This document shows, piece by piece, positions 8,850 to 17,827 of a DNA stretch of 64,000 bases (positions within the stretch are counted from its first letter, which is position 1; each line of letters opens with the position of its first letter). The DNA is from JAEUNX01 sp034004685. GTDB taxonomy: Bacteria > Pseudomonadota > Gammaproteobacteria > Burkholderiales > Rhodocyclaceae. The stretch is taken from positions 1-64,000 of the forward strand of contig JAVEWG010000009.1 in assembly GCA_034004685.1 (NCBI GenBank), in the 5' to 3' direction. The notes under the pieces were generated by a model. It did not search any database, had not been told where the DNA came from, and saw nothing but the letters and a program-made list of their open reading frames with translations. The position numbers and the translations under genes were made by a program.

Positions 8850-11800
8850 TCAGTGGAAGTCGCGGCTGGTGGTGGTCAGCGCTCCCAGCCAGGGGGAGAG
8901 ATCCACCAGCCGCTTGGCCAGAAGGTGCACAACCTGGCCCTCCCGCTGAAGTTGGCCATAGACCCCCAGGAGGCGGGCCCCCAGGAGTTCCCGGCGCTGG
9001 CGTTCCGCCAGCCCGGCGTAAACCACCACGTTGATCATGCCGGTTTCGTCCTCCAGGGTGACGAAGATCACCCTGCTGGCGGTGCCCGGTCGCTGCCGGC
9101 CGGTGACGATGCCGGCGGCCCGGACCAGGGCCCGGTGGCCCAGTTCCCCCAGCCGCTCGGCGGCCAGGAAGCGCCGGGCGGCGAGGCGCTCCCGCAGCAG
9201 GGCGACGGGATGTCGGCGCAGGGTCAGGCCGGTGGTGGCGTAGTCGGCCACCAGTTCTTCCCCCTCCCGGGGTGGGGGAAGGATCAAGGGCGCTTCCGGT
9301 GGCGGGAGTCCGTCGAACAGATCGCGTTGGCAGGGCCTGGCTGCAGCGGCAAGGGTGGGCCGGGGCGCTTTTCCCCGGGGCAGGGGAGGCGGAGCGGAAA
9401 CCCCCTTCGGGGGCGCGGAGGGGGCGAGACCCGATGGGGCGGGCAGCACCCCGGCGGCCTGCCAGGCGGCTTGGCGGCGATGGCCCGCCAGGGGGGCCAG
9501 GGCGTCGGCGGCGGCCAGCAGATCCAGTTCCCGCCGCCCCAGGCTGGCCCGGGCGGCCAGGTCGGCCAGATCCCGGAAAGGGGCCTGGGTCCGGGCCGCC
9601 ACGATGCGTTCGGCGGCGGCCTGGGGGAAACCCTTGATCTCCCGCAGGCCCAGGCGGACGGGCGGCTGGACCGGCGCAGTGGGGTGGGCTTGCGCACCGC
9701 CGGACGTCTCCCCTATCGGCGTGCCCGCGCACCCGACCTCCTCCGGCAGGCTGTCCCATGCGCTCATGGTCACATCCACCGGCCGCACTTCCACCCCGTG
9801 GCGGCGGGCGTCCTGGATCAACTGGCTGGGTCCGTAGAAACCCATGGGCTGGCTGTTGAGGAGTCCGCACAGGAAGGCCGCCGGCTCGTGGCATTTGAGC
9901 CAGGCGGAGCTGTAGGCCAGCAGGGCGAAGCTGGCGGCATGGGATTCGGGAAAGCCGTACTCCCCGAAGCCCTCGATCTGGCGGCAGAGGGCTTCGGCGA
10001 AGGCCGGGTCATGGCCCCGTTGCGCCATGCCCTGGCGGAGCTTTTCCTGGAAGCGGGCGATATGGCCCTTCTGGCGCCAGGATGCCATGGCCCGGCGCAG
10101 CTGGTCCGCCTCCCCGGGGGTGAAGCCGGCGGCATTCACCGCCAGGGCCATCACCTGCTCCTGGAAGATCGGTACCCCCTGGGTGCGCGCCAGCACGGCG
10201 CGGATTTCCGGGGGCAGGCGCGCCATTTCCCGGCGGGCGGCTTGCGGGTCGGCGCGGCGGGCCAGGTAGGGGTGGACCATGTCTCCCTGGATGGGGCCAG
10301 GCCGGACGATGGCCACCTGAACCACCAGATCGTAGAACTGGCGGGGTTTGAGGCGGGGCAGCATGGCCATCTGGGCGCGGGATTCCACCTGGAATACCCC
10401 GATGGAGTCGGCTTGGCACAGGGCTTCAAAGGTGGCGGCGTCCTTGGGGGGGATGTCCGCCAGGCCGAAGGGCCGGCCCCGCCGCCGGCTCGCCAGTTCC
10501 AGGCCGCGACGCAGGGCCGAGAGCATCCCCAGGGCCAGCACATCCACCTTGAGGAGCCCCAGGGTTTCCAGGTCTTCCTTGTCCCACTGGATCACCGAGC
10601 GATCCGCCATGGCGGCGTTCTCGATGGGCACCAGGCGGGACAGGGGCCCCCGGGAAATGATGAAGCCCCCCACGTGCTGGGAAAGGTGGCGGGGAAAACC
10701 CTTGAGTTGGCCGGCCAGGGCGATCCACTTGGCCACTCGGGGACTGGCCGGGTCCAGGCCCACTTCTTCCAGGCGCTGGGGCAGGGTTTCCCGCTTGTCC
10801 CACCAGGCCAGGGTGCCGGCCAGGGCGTCGATCTCCGCCCGGCCGAAGCCCAGGGCCCGGCCCACGTCCCGCAGCGCCCCCCGGGTGCGGTAGCGGATCA
10901 CCGTGGCGGCCAGGGCCGCCCGCTCCCGGCCGTATTTGCCATAGATGTACTGGATGACTTCTTCCCGCCGGTGGTGCTCGAAATCCACGTCGATATCCGG
11001 CGGCTCGTTGCGCTCCTTGGACAGAAAGCGCTCGAACAGCAAGGTGGCCCGGGTGGGGTCCACTTCGGTGATCCCCAGGGCATAGCACACCACCGAATTG
11101 GCCGCCGAGCCCCGGCCCTGGCACAGGATCCCCGCCCGTCTGGCAAACTGGACCACGTCATGCACCGTGAGGAAGAAGGGCTCGTAGCCCAGATCGGCGA
11201 TCAGGGTGAGTTCCTTGTCCGCATCCGCTCCCACCGAGGCGGGTACTCCGCCGGGGTAGCGCCGGGCCAGGCCCGCCAGGGTCTCCTGGCGCAGGTAGGT
11301 CGTGGGGGTGAGGCCGGGGGGCGCCACCTCCAGGGGGTATTCGTAGCGCAGCTCCGCCAGGGAAAACTCGCAGCGGCGGGCGATCTCCAGGGTTTGGGCC
11401 AGCAACCCGGGGGGGTACAGGCGGCCCAGGCGCAGGGGGTGGCGCAGATGCCGCTCCCCGTTGGGAAAGAGGGCGTGGCCGGCCTCGAAGACGGTGGTGG
11501 AGAGGCGCAGGGCGGTGAGGGTGTCTTGCAGGGGGCGGCGGCCCCGGGCGTGCATGTGGACGTCACCGCTGGCCACCGCCGGCAGTCCGCAAGCCTGGGC
11601 CAAGGCCAGGAGGCGCTCCAGCCGGGCGGCGTCGTCGGGGCCGCTGTGGAGCTCCACCGCCAGCCAGGCCCGGCCGGGAAAGCGGCTGGCGATCCAGTGG
11701 CCATTTTCGGCGCTGTCCTCCTCCCCCGGCAGCCACAGGGCCAGGCAGTCGGGCGCCGCGCCGCCGGGGGCGGGGGATTCCAGGTCGCCCCGCAGGAGGC

Positions 11801-12161
11801 GGTAGCGGCCTTTTTCCGAGCGCCGCCGGGCCAGGGTGATGAGGGCCGAGAGGTTGCCGTAGCCTGCCCGGTTGCAGGCCAGCAGCACCAGGCGCAAGCC
11901 GCAGGCCAGTCGAAACTCCGCTCCGTGGATCAGCTTGAAGGCAAAGGGTTCGCCCCGCGCCTGGGTGGCGGCCTGCAATTGGCGCCAGGCATCGAAGGCC
12001 CGCACCGCGCCGGCCATGGAGCATTCGTCGGTGAGGGCCAGGGCGGCGTAGCCCCGGGCGTGGGCCCGGGCCACCAGTTCTTCCGGGTGGGAGGCGCCCC
12101 GAAGGAAACTGTAGTTGGACAGGCAGTGGAGTTCGGCGTAGGCCGGTAGCGGCGCGATCAT
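8850..12161 (-). CDS. dnaE2: Error-prone DNA polymerase DnaE2 (ImuC)
   Basis: A 1103-aa C-family polymerase alpha-subunit paralogue that performs damage-induced translesion synthesis with ImuA and ImuB. The N-terminal PHP domain starts with AELHCLSNYSFLRG. The catalytic palm carries GRGSAANS and the acidic motif PDIDVDFEHHRRE. A helix-hairpin-helix region and a C-terminal OB fold (DETGMINVVVY) follow. Its length and the shorter C-terminus match DnaE2 rather than replicative DnaE1. It starts 20 bases after the imuB stop and is the last gene of the imuA-imuB-dnaE2 cassette. Expression is expected to be SOS-controlled from the promoter ahead of imuA. Confidence 0.97.
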   Translation of the reverse strand: MIAPLPAYAELHCLSNYSFLRGASHPEELVARAHARGYAALALTDECSMAGAVRAFDAWRQLQAATQARGEPFAFKLIHGAEFRLACGLRLVLLACNRAGYGNLSALITLARRRSEKGRYRLLRGDLESPAPGGAAPDCLALWLPGEEDSAENGHWIASRFPGRAWLAVELHSGPDDAARLERLLALAQACGLPAVASGDVHMHARGRRPLQDTLTALRLSTTVFEAGHALFPNGERHLRHPLRLGRLYPPGLLAQTLEIARRCEFSLAELRYEYPLEVAPPGLTPTTYLRQETLAGLARRYPGGVPASVGADADKELTLIADLGYEPFFLTVHDVVQFARRAGILCQGRGSAANSVVCYALGITEVDPTRATLLFERFLSKERNEPPDIDVDFEHHRREEVIQYIYGKYGRERAALAATVIRYRTRGALRDVGRALGFGRAEIDALAGTLAWWDKRETLPQRLEEVGLDPASPRVAKWIALAGQLKGFPRHLSQHVGGFIISRGPLSRLVPIENAAMADRSVIQWDKEDLETLGLLKVDVLALGMLSALRRGLELASRRRGRPFGLADIPPKDAATFEALCQADSIGVFQVESRAQMAMLPRLKPRQFYDLVVQVAIVRPGPIQGDMVHPYLARRADPQAARREMARLPPEIRAVLARTQGVPIFQEQVMALAVNAAGFTPGEADQLRRAMASWRQKGHIARFQEKLRQGMAQRGHDPAFAEALCRQIEGFGEYGFPESHAASFALLAYSSAWLKCHEPAAFLCGLLNSQPMGFYGPSQLIQDARRHGVEVRPVDVTMSAWDSLPEEVGCAGTPIGETSGGAQAHPTAPVQPPVRLGLREIKGFPQAAAERIVAARTQAPFRDLADLAARASLGRRELDLLAAADALAPLAGHRRQAAWQAAGVLPAPSGLAPSAPPKGVSAPPPLPRGKAPRPTLAAAARPCQRDLFDGLPPPEAPLILPPPREGEELVADYATTGLTLRRHPVALLRERLAARRFLAAERLGELGHRALVRAAGIVTGRQRPGTASRVIFVTLEDETGMINVVVYAGLAERQRRELLGARLLGVYGQLQREGQVVHLLAKRLVDLSPWLGALTTTSRDFH

Positions 12162-12181
12162 GGCCTCACTTCCCTACCCGG

Positions 12182-13603
12182 TCAGGCGAAGAGGCCATGG
12201 AGCCACCATCCCTGCCCGTCCCGGAATACCCACAGCCACTCCCCCCGGGGATTGGTGGCCACGAAGTAGTCCCGCCGCGCATCCCCCGGGCCTTCACCCC
12301 CATCCCACCAGCCGCTTTCGATGCGTTCGGCCCGGGTCAGCAGCTGGAGCCGGCCGCCGTGGTGGGGGGCGCCCCGCTCCTCCGCCAGGGCGCGGGGGGC
12401 GGGCAGGAGCCAGAGGGGGCGAGGTCCGGCGGGGGGCGGGCAGGCAAGGGGGATGGGCTCGGGCGTGGGGCGGCTGGCCAGTTCCGGGCGATGGTCGGCC
12501 ACCGCTGCCAGGCCATGGATCGCCTCGGCCCCCAAGCGGGCCCGCAGGCGCTCTACCACCGGTGCCAGGCGGGCGGCACCCCCCTGGCCGAACATGGGGA
12601 TGCTGGCGCCGGGAAGGGGACTGGGATCTGGCGCTTCCAGGCCCAGCCCCACCACCGGAGCGGCCAGGGCGTGGCGCTCCAGGCGTTCCCGCAGTACCCG
12701 CTGGAGGCGCTGCGGGTCCCGGGTGGGGCTGGCGAAGCCCAGTTCCAGGCGTGAAGGAGCCTGGTCTTCGTGCACCAGGACGAGGTGGCAGCGCTGGATG
12801 CCGGCGCAGCGCACCGCCAGCCAGCCCCCTAGGGCGGCCACCAGGCGGCGGGCGGCAAATAGCAGGCGGGCGGCGTCTTCTATCCGGGCGGGGAGTTCCA
12901 GGCCATCCCGGAATTCCTCGGGGAAAATAAAGGGGCGGCGGGGATCGGGCAGTTCTCCCAGGGCCCAGGCCAGGGCCAGGGGAAGTTCCGGGCCAAAGCG
13001 GCGGGCCAGGCCGGCCCGGGGCAGGGCCAGCAGATCTCCCAGGTGGCGTGCCCCCAGGGTGGCCAGGCGGGCCGTGGCCCGTTCTGGCAGGGCCAGCACC
13101 GCCAGCGGCAAGGGGGCGATGGCCTGGGCCAGGCCGGCGCTATCCAGGCCGTCGGGAAGGATCGCCGATGCTGCGCCCCTGGCCAGCCATTGGGCTGCCA
13201 GGGGGGTGGGGGCCAGTCCCGCCCGGTGGGTGTGGCCCTGCTGGGCGCAACTGGCCTGGATCCGGGCCAGCAGGGCCGGGCCCCCGCCGAAGAGGCGCAG
13301 GCAGCCGCCGATCTCCAGCAGTAGCTCGTCGGGTGGGGCGAGGCTCACCTGGGGGGTGAATTGGCCAGCCCAGCAAGCCAGGCGGGCCAGGGCGGCGGTT
13401 TCCCGGGCCGGGTCCCGCTCCCGGTGGGCCAGTCCCGGGGCCAGCCCCAGGGCGCTGGCCAGGCGCATCCCGGGGCGCACCCCGGCGGCGGCAGCGGCTT
13501 CGTCCAGGGCGACTACCCGGCCGTGCTGGGTCGCCACGGCCAGGGGCGGGAGAGACCAGGTCTCCACCGCCAGGCGGGGAAAGCGCAAGGCGAGCCAGAG
13601 CAT
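12182..13603 (-). CDS. imuB: ImuB, Y-family polymerase-like mutagenesis protein
   Basis: A 473-aa DinB/UmuC-fold protein. In the studied cassettes ImuB is catalytically dead and acts as a hub binding the sliding clamp, ImuA and DnaE2. The first metal-binding aspartate of active Y-family enzymes is absent here (N-terminus MLWLALRFPRL). The second acidic region, PPDELLLEIGG, keeps an Asp-Glu pair at residues 92-93, which may be a relic. LALPRAGLARRFG and RPLWLLPAP are typical ImuB segments. It starts 2 bases after the imuA stop, and the C-terminus ends GWWLHGLFA. A clear clamp-binding pentapeptide was not identified by eye. Confidence 0.95.
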   Translation of the reverse strand: MLWLALRFPRLAVETWSLPPLAVATQHGRVVALDEAAAAAGVRPGMRLASALGLAPGLAHRERDPARETAALARLACWAGQFTPQVSLAPPDELLLEIGGCLRLFGGGPALLARIQASCAQQGHTHRAGLAPTPLAAQWLARGAASAILPDGLDSAGLAQAIAPLPLAVLALPERATARLATLGARHLGDLLALPRAGLARRFGPELPLALAWALGELPDPRRPFIFPEEFRDGLELPARIEDAARLLFAARRLVAALGGWLAVRCAGIQRCHLVLVHEDQAPSRLELGFASPTRDPQRLQRVLRERLERHALAAPVVGLGLEAPDPSPLPGASIPMFGQGGAARLAPVVERLRARLGAEAIHGLAAVADHRPELASRPTPEPIPLACPPPAGPRPLWLLPAPRALAEERGAPHHGGRLQLLTRAERIESGWWDGGEGPGDARRDYFVATNPRGEWLWVFRDGQGWWLHGLFA

Positions 13604-13605
13604 GG

Positions 13606-14298
13606 TCAGTAGACCGGTGTGGCCTGGGGGGCGGCAAGGGGGGTGCTGCTCGGCCGGCGGGTGCTGGCGGCGGGGCGCTGCACCGTCAGCACCAGGGGGC
13701 GAGCCAGGGGCGGGCCCCGGCGCTTGAGGAGGGTGACGGCCAGCCCGCCGGGGGCGGGGGCCAGGGCCAGGCGCAGGGGGGCGGGGGAGGCGGTGCCGGC
13801 CTGGTCGGCGGGGCGGAACAACCAGGCCGGTCCCGGGTGGTGGCTAGCGGCCAGTTGCAGGCGGCGTAGCTGCCGGCCATCGGCCTGGGGCAGCCAGGCC
13901 AGGAGGGCCGCCAGGGCGCCGCTGGCCAGGAGTTGCTCGCAGGCCCAGGCGGCCTCCTGGCCCCTGGCCCGCACCATCAGGAGGCGGGCCAGGGGCAGGC
14001 CGGCGGCTTGCCAGGCTGGGGCGTGGAGGGGCCAGGGCGGGGCGACCACCGCGATCCAGCCCTCTTCCGCCGTCAGCCGGGCCAGGGCGGGCAGGAGCAG
14101 GGAGAATTCGCCGATGCCGGGCCGGGCCGGGAAGAGCTCCGTCAGCTCGCCCCGGGGCCAGCCACCACCGGGCAGGGCTGCGTCCAGGGCCGTGAAGCCA
14201 CTCGCCAGCCCCGGGACCGGGGGCACGGCCAGGTGAGCGCCGGACCATAGGTCGGTCCGCTGGAGGCGTTGCAGGAGGGTGGTGGCGGGGGCGGTCAT
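13606..14298 (-). CDS. imuA: ImuA, RecA-like translesion synthesis protein
   Basis: A 230-aa SulA/RecA-related ImuA protein, first gene of the SOS mutagenesis cassette. The N-terminus LQRTDLWSGA and the following GFTALDAALPGGGWPRGELTE loop are typical. The Walker A lysine of RecA is not present, as usual in this family. The C-terminus is a proline- and threonine-rich tail. The start ATG 14298 lies 25 bases from a LexA-like palindrome that overlaps the -10 element. It is followed directly by imuB. Confidence 0.92.
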   Translation of the reverse strand: MTAPATTLLQRLQRTDLWSGAHLAVPPVPGLASGFTALDAALPGGGWPRGELTELFPARPGIGEFSLLLPALARLTAEEGWIAVVAPPWPLHAPAWQAAGLPLARLLMVRARGQEAAWACEQLLASGALAALLAWLPQADGRQLRRLQLAASHHPGPAWLFRPADQAGTASPAPLRLALAPAPGGLAVTLLKRRGPPLARPLVLTVQRPAASTRRPSSTPLAAPQATPVY

Positions 14299-14322
14299 GC
14301 CGGGGACGGATCAGTTGTGAGA

Positions 14323-14355
14323 CTGTAATTTTATACACTAATTGTGGCTGCGCAA
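14323..14355 (-). promoter_or_regulatory. LexA-like SOS box over the imuA promoter
   Basis: On the minus strand the sequence at 14338-14323 is GTGTATAAAATTACAG, one base from the CTGT-N8-ACAG LexA consensus. It covers a possible -10 (TAAAAT, 14328-14333), with TTGCGC 16 bases upstream (14350-14355). The position directly ahead of imuA is where this cassette is SOS-regulated in other proteobacteria. Confidence 0.65.
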
Positions 14356-14516
14356 GAATGAGGCACGCCAGCGACCGTGGGCTGATGCCTTCCGCCCCAG
14401 TGAAATTCAGCGCGGGGGCTGGGCGCCGCCGGGTACGGCGAAGGGGCCGAGGGCCCGTGGCACCGGGCTGGCTGATTCCGGCCGGTCCGCCCGGTTCCGT
14501 TCTTGGGGTTGGCGCC

Positions 14517-15173
14517 TCAGCGGGCACGCCGGAAAGTGAGGTTGTAGCGGGCGCGTCCGGTCAGGGGGTGGATGTCCTCGACCACGGGGAGAACGCCGTG
14601 GAACGTCAGGCGGGCGGGGCCACCCCAGACCACCACATCACCATGGACGAGGGGGACGCGGCGTACCCGGTCGCAACGCCTTTGGCCGCCCCACAGGAAG
14701 ACCCCGGGCAACCCAAGGGAAACCGAGACGATGGGATGGCTCAGGTTGTGTTCATCCCGGTCTTGATGGAGCGACATGCGGGCGCTCGGCGCGTAGTGGT
14801 TGATCAGGCAGGCGTCCGGCTGGAAGTCCGGAAAGCCCGCCCTTTGTGCCGCCTGCGTGGCCAGTTCCTGGAACAGGGGCGGCATCCCGGGCCAGGGGTG
14901 ACCGCTGTCGGGATCGACGAGCGTGTAGCGGTAGCCCTGCTGGTCGCTCACCCAGCCGACGCTGCCGCAACTGGTGGTGGCCACCGACATGGGCCGGCCC
15001 CCGGGCGTGGTCATGGATCGCAGGGGGGCAGATTCGAGGATCTGGCCCAGGATGTCGAGCAGGGGGCGCTCGAAGGGCTGGGCGAATCCCCCCAGCAGCA
15101 CTGCTCCTTCGTCCAGGGGGAGATGGCTCAGGGTGTCGGCGAACAGGTCGAGGGGCTGGGCGGCGTCCTTCAT
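14517..15173 (-). CDS. alkB: Alpha-ketoglutarate-dependent DNA repair dioxygenase AlkB
   Basis: A 218-aa Fe(II)/2-oxoglutarate dioxygenase that oxidatively demethylates N1-methyladenine and N3-methylcytosine in DNA. The metal triad is visible: the HxD motif in LHQDRDE and the distal His in LTFHGVLP. The 2-oxoglutarate-binding RYNLTFR closes the protein. ATG 15173 gives the family length and has GGAAG seven bases upstream; an in-frame ATG 12 codons earlier is less likely. It is upstream of and co-oriented with imuA, but 218 bases with a separate promoter lie between them. I see no terminator or gene in that gap. Confidence 0.93.
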   Translation of the reverse strand: MKDAAQPLDLFADTLSHLPLDEGAVLLGGFAQPFERPLLDILGQILESAPLRSMTTPGGRPMSVATTSCGSVGWVSDQQGYRYTLVDPDSGHPWPGMPPLFQELATQAAQRAGFPDFQPDACLINHYAPSARMSLHQDRDEHNLSHPIVSVSLGLPGVFLWGGQRRCDRVRRVPLVHGDVVVWGGPARLTFHGVLPVVEDIHPLTGRARYNLTFRRAR

Positions 15174-15655
15174 GGGGCGGCTTCCAGTGCCAGTAGTACC
15201 CGCTTGCATGCCATGCCCCCGGGATGGCCGGACCGGGTGTCGTCCTGCCTGGCCGGCTCCGCCGGGGTTGGGCGTTCTTTGACCCGGCTGGTCATCTGAC
15301 GGGGCAGAGGGGGTTGGCTGCGTCGGCAGGCGGCGGCTCGGGTGTTGGCTGGGCTTGGGGGGAAAGCCACATTCTCGGGATTGGCTGCGCGGGCATATAA
15401 CCCGCCAGCCCCTGTTCGGTCCCCGGCCAAGGCGTGAGCCCCCGGTGGCCTTCGTACCCGTTCCGCTTCAGCTAGGTTCGGTTTTCCAGCAGCCGACATC
15501 TTCATGGAGGGGTCTTCCGGCATGGGTCGGGTACGTACTGTGAAACGCTTTGGCGATTCTGGCACCCTGTCTGGTGTTGTGGCTTTGGTTGAAGGCAAGG
15601 ATTTTACTGCGGCGCGGCTTATTAGTTGAGTTAAAGAGTCGGGTATAATTCCCCC
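15174..15655. other. Intergenic region between alkB and ygiQ, no secure gene
   Basis: A 482-base gap between divergent genes. It holds the ygiQ promoter at its right end and presumably the alkB promoter at its left. One short plus-strand ORF (15504-15629) and a long minus-strand open frame cross it, but neither has the codon third-position bias of the neighbours. No tRNA, tmRNA or known riboswitch signature was seen. Confidence 0.6.
15622..15649 (+). promoter_or_regulatory. Promoter with perfect -10 abutting the ygiQ start codon
   Basis: TATAAT at 15644-15649 ends six bases before the ATG at 15656. A weak -35 (TTAGTT, 15622-15627) lies at 16-base spacing. Transcription would begin at or next to the A of the start codon, predicting a leaderless mRNA. 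No Shine-Dalgarno exists in the CCCCC between them. Confidence 0.55.
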
Positions 15656-17827
15656 ATGATAGCCACCCCGCCCGTGTTCCCTTCTCCCACCCTCATGCCG
15701 GCTGCCCCGCCCCCGCGGCCAGCCCCCTTCCTGCCCATGAGCCGAGCCGAGATGGCGCGCCTGGGCTGGGATGCGTGTGATGTGATCCTGGTGACTGGGG
15801 ACGCCTACATTGACCACCCCAGCTTCGGCATGGCCCTGGTGGGGCGCCTGCTGGAGGCCCAGGGGCTGCGGGTGGGGATCATCAGCCAGCCGGACTGGCA
15901 CTCCGCCGAGGCCTTTCGCGCCTTGGGCAAGCCGCGTCTGTTTTTTGGCATCACCGCTGGCAACATGGATTCCATGATCAACCGCTACACGGCGGATCGG
16001 AAGCCCCGCTCGGAGGATGCCTACACGCCTAATGCCGAGCCCAACCGGCGGCCGGACCGGGCGCTGGTGGTGTATGCCCAGCGGGCCCGGGAGGCCTACC
16101 CGGATGCCGTCGTGGTGCTGGGTTCCATCGAGGCCAGCCTGAGGCGGATCGCCCACTACGACTACTGGTCGGACAAGGTGCGCCGCTCGGTGCTGCCGGA
16201 TGCCAAGGCGGATCTGCTGATCTTCGGCAACGCCGAGCGGGCCCTGGTGGAACTGGCCCGCCGCCTGGACCAGGGGGAAGCCATGGATGCCATCCGGGAC
16301 CTGCGGGGCACCGCCTTCATGGTGAAGCGGGGCTGGCGGCCCGGGGAGGACTGGACCGAAGTGGACTCCACCACGGTGGACCGGCCCGGAGCGGTGGATC
16401 CCCATCCCGATCCCTACGCCCACGGTACCGCACCCCTTGGGCCTTCGGTTCCCGCCGGTGGCCAGCCGATCCGCATCGTGCCGGCCGCCGAGCGGGTGGC
16501 CCAGCGGCGGGCCCTGCGGGCCAGGACGGTGATCCGCCTGCCCGCCTTCGAGGTGGTAAAGGACGATCCGGTGGCCTACGCCCACGCCTCCCGCTGCTTC
16601 CACCTGGAGGCCAACCCGGGCAACGCCCGGGCCCTGGTCCAGGCCCACGGGGAACGGGATGTGTGGCTCAATCCGCCGCCGATTCCCCTGTCCACCGGGG
16701 AAATGGACTTCATCTATGGCCTGCCCTACGCTCGCCGCCCCCACCCGGCTTATGGGGCGGCCCGCATCCCGGCCTGGGACATGATCAAGTTCTCCATCAA
16801 CATCATGCGGGGCTGCTTCGGCGGCTGCACCTTCTGCTCCATCACCGAGCATGAAGGCCGCATCATCCAGAGCCGCTCGGAGGATTCGATCCTGCGGGAG
16901 ATCGAGGAAATCCGCGATAAAACCCCAGGTTTTGCCGGCCACATCACCGATCTGGGCGGCCCCACCGCCAACATGTACCGCCTGGCCTGCAAGGACAAGG
17001 CCATCGAATCCGCCTGCCGGCGGCTGTCCTGTGTCTATCCGGGGATCTGCGAGAACCTGGGTACTGACCACGGACCCCTGATCCAGCTCTACCGCAAGGC
17101 CCGGCGCATCCCGGGGGTGAAGAAGCTCACCATCGGCTCGGGCCTGCGCTACGACCTGGCGGTGCGCTCGCCGGAATACGTGAAGGAGCTGGTTACCCAC
17201 CATGTGAGCGGGCTCCTCAAGATTGCCCCGGAGCACACTGAAGCGGGGCCCCTGGAACACATGATGAAGCCCGGCATCGGTAGTTTCGAGCGCTTCCGCG
17301 TCATGTTCGAGCGCTATTCCAAGGAGGCGGGCAAGACGCAGCATCTGGTGCCCTACTTCATCGCTGCCCACCCGGGCACCTCGGACCGGGACATGCTCAA
17401 CCTGGCCTTGTGGCTGAAGAAGAACAGCTTCAAGCCGGACCAGGTCCAGACCTTCCTGCCCACCCCCATGGCCATCGCCACCATCATGTGGCACACCGGG
17501 CTCAATCCCCTGCGCAAGGTGGGCCCGGGGAGCGAGAAGGTGGAGGTGGTGCGGGCGGGGCGCCAGCGGGTGTTGCAAAAGGCCTTTCTGCGCTACCACG
17601 ACCCGACCAACTGGGCCCTGTTGCGCCGGGCCCTCAGGGAAATGGGGCGGGCCGATCTGATCGGCAATGGCCCCGACCAGTTGGTGCCCCGCTGGCGGCC
17701 GGGGGTGGCGGGGGACGAGGCGCCCGATGAGCGCCCGTCCCAGGCTGCTGCCCGCCGGGGCGCCCCGTCCGCTGGTCGGGCCGGGACCAAACCGGCCCCC
17801 CGCAGGATTCAGGCGAAGAAACGCTGA
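15656..17827 (+). CDS. ygiQ: YgiQ family radical SAM protein
   Basis: A 723-aa radical SAM protein of the UPF0313/YgiQ family, function unassigned. After a short proline-rich leader, the conserved N-terminal cobalamin-binding-like domain begins (PAPFLPMSR...WDACDVILVTGDAYID). The cluster-binding CxxxCxxC is at residues 387, 391 and 394 (MRGCFGGCTFCS), followed by the family-typical SITEHEGRIIQSRSEDSI. The C-terminus is a basic proline/alanine-rich tail. The start gives the same distance to the conserved PAPFLPMSR as in E. coli YgiQ, which supports the unusual start adjacent to the -10 box. The last 19 bases overlap the 3' end of the convergent lyase gene. Confidence 0.95.
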   Translation: MIATPPVFPSPTLMPAAPPPRPAPFLPMSRAEMARLGWDACDVILVTGDAYIDHPSFGMALVGRLLEAQGLRVGIISQPDWHSAEAFRALGKPRLFFGITAGNMDSMINRYTADRKPRSEDAYTPNAEPNRRPDRALVVYAQRAREAYPDAVVVLGSIEASLRRIAHYDYWSDKVRRSVLPDAKADLLIFGNAERALVELARRLDQGEAMDAIRDLRGTAFMVKRGWRPGEDWTEVDSTTVDRPGAVDPHPDPYAHGTAPLGPSVPAGGQPIRIVPAAERVAQRRALRARTVIRLPAFEVVKDDPVAYAHASRCFHLEANPGNARALVQAHGERDVWLNPPPIPLSTGEMDFIYGLPYARRPHPAYGAARIPAWDMIKFSINIMRGCFGGCTFCSITEHEGRIIQSRSEDSILREIEEIRDKTPGFAGHITDLGGPTANMYRLACKDKAIESACRRLSCVYPGICENLGTDHGPLIQLYRKARRIPGVKKLTIGSGLRYDLAVRSPEYVKELVTHHVSGLLKIAPEHTEAGPLEHMMKPGIGSFERFRVMFERYSKEAGKTQHLVPYFIAAHPGTSDRDMLNLALWLKKNSFKPDQVQTFLPTPMAIATIMWHTGLNPLRKVGPGSEKVEVVRAGRQRVLQKAFLRYHDPTNWALLRRALREMGRADLIGNGPDQLVPRWRPGVAGDEAPDERPSQAAARRGAPSAGRAGTKPAPRRIQAKKR

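Noticed and set aside
8832..12149. 1105-codon plus-strand frame opposite dnaE2
   Set aside because: Mirror frame of a confident polymerase gene; product is Gly/Gln/Pro-rich and domain-free. The same holds for long frames opposite sdhA/sdhB, sucA and clpB.
14299..14516. GC-rich hairpins between alkB and imuA as a possible RNA gene
   Set aside because: Several short stems but no recognisable RNA family and no T-run. Only the LexA-like box and promoter are supportable.
15504..15629. A 41-aa plus-strand ORF upstream of ygiQ (contains VRTVKRFGDSGTLSGVV)
   Set aside because: Low GC at third positions compared with neighbours, its stop overlaps the ygiQ promoter, and no family is recognised. It could be a leader peptide but evidence is insufficient.
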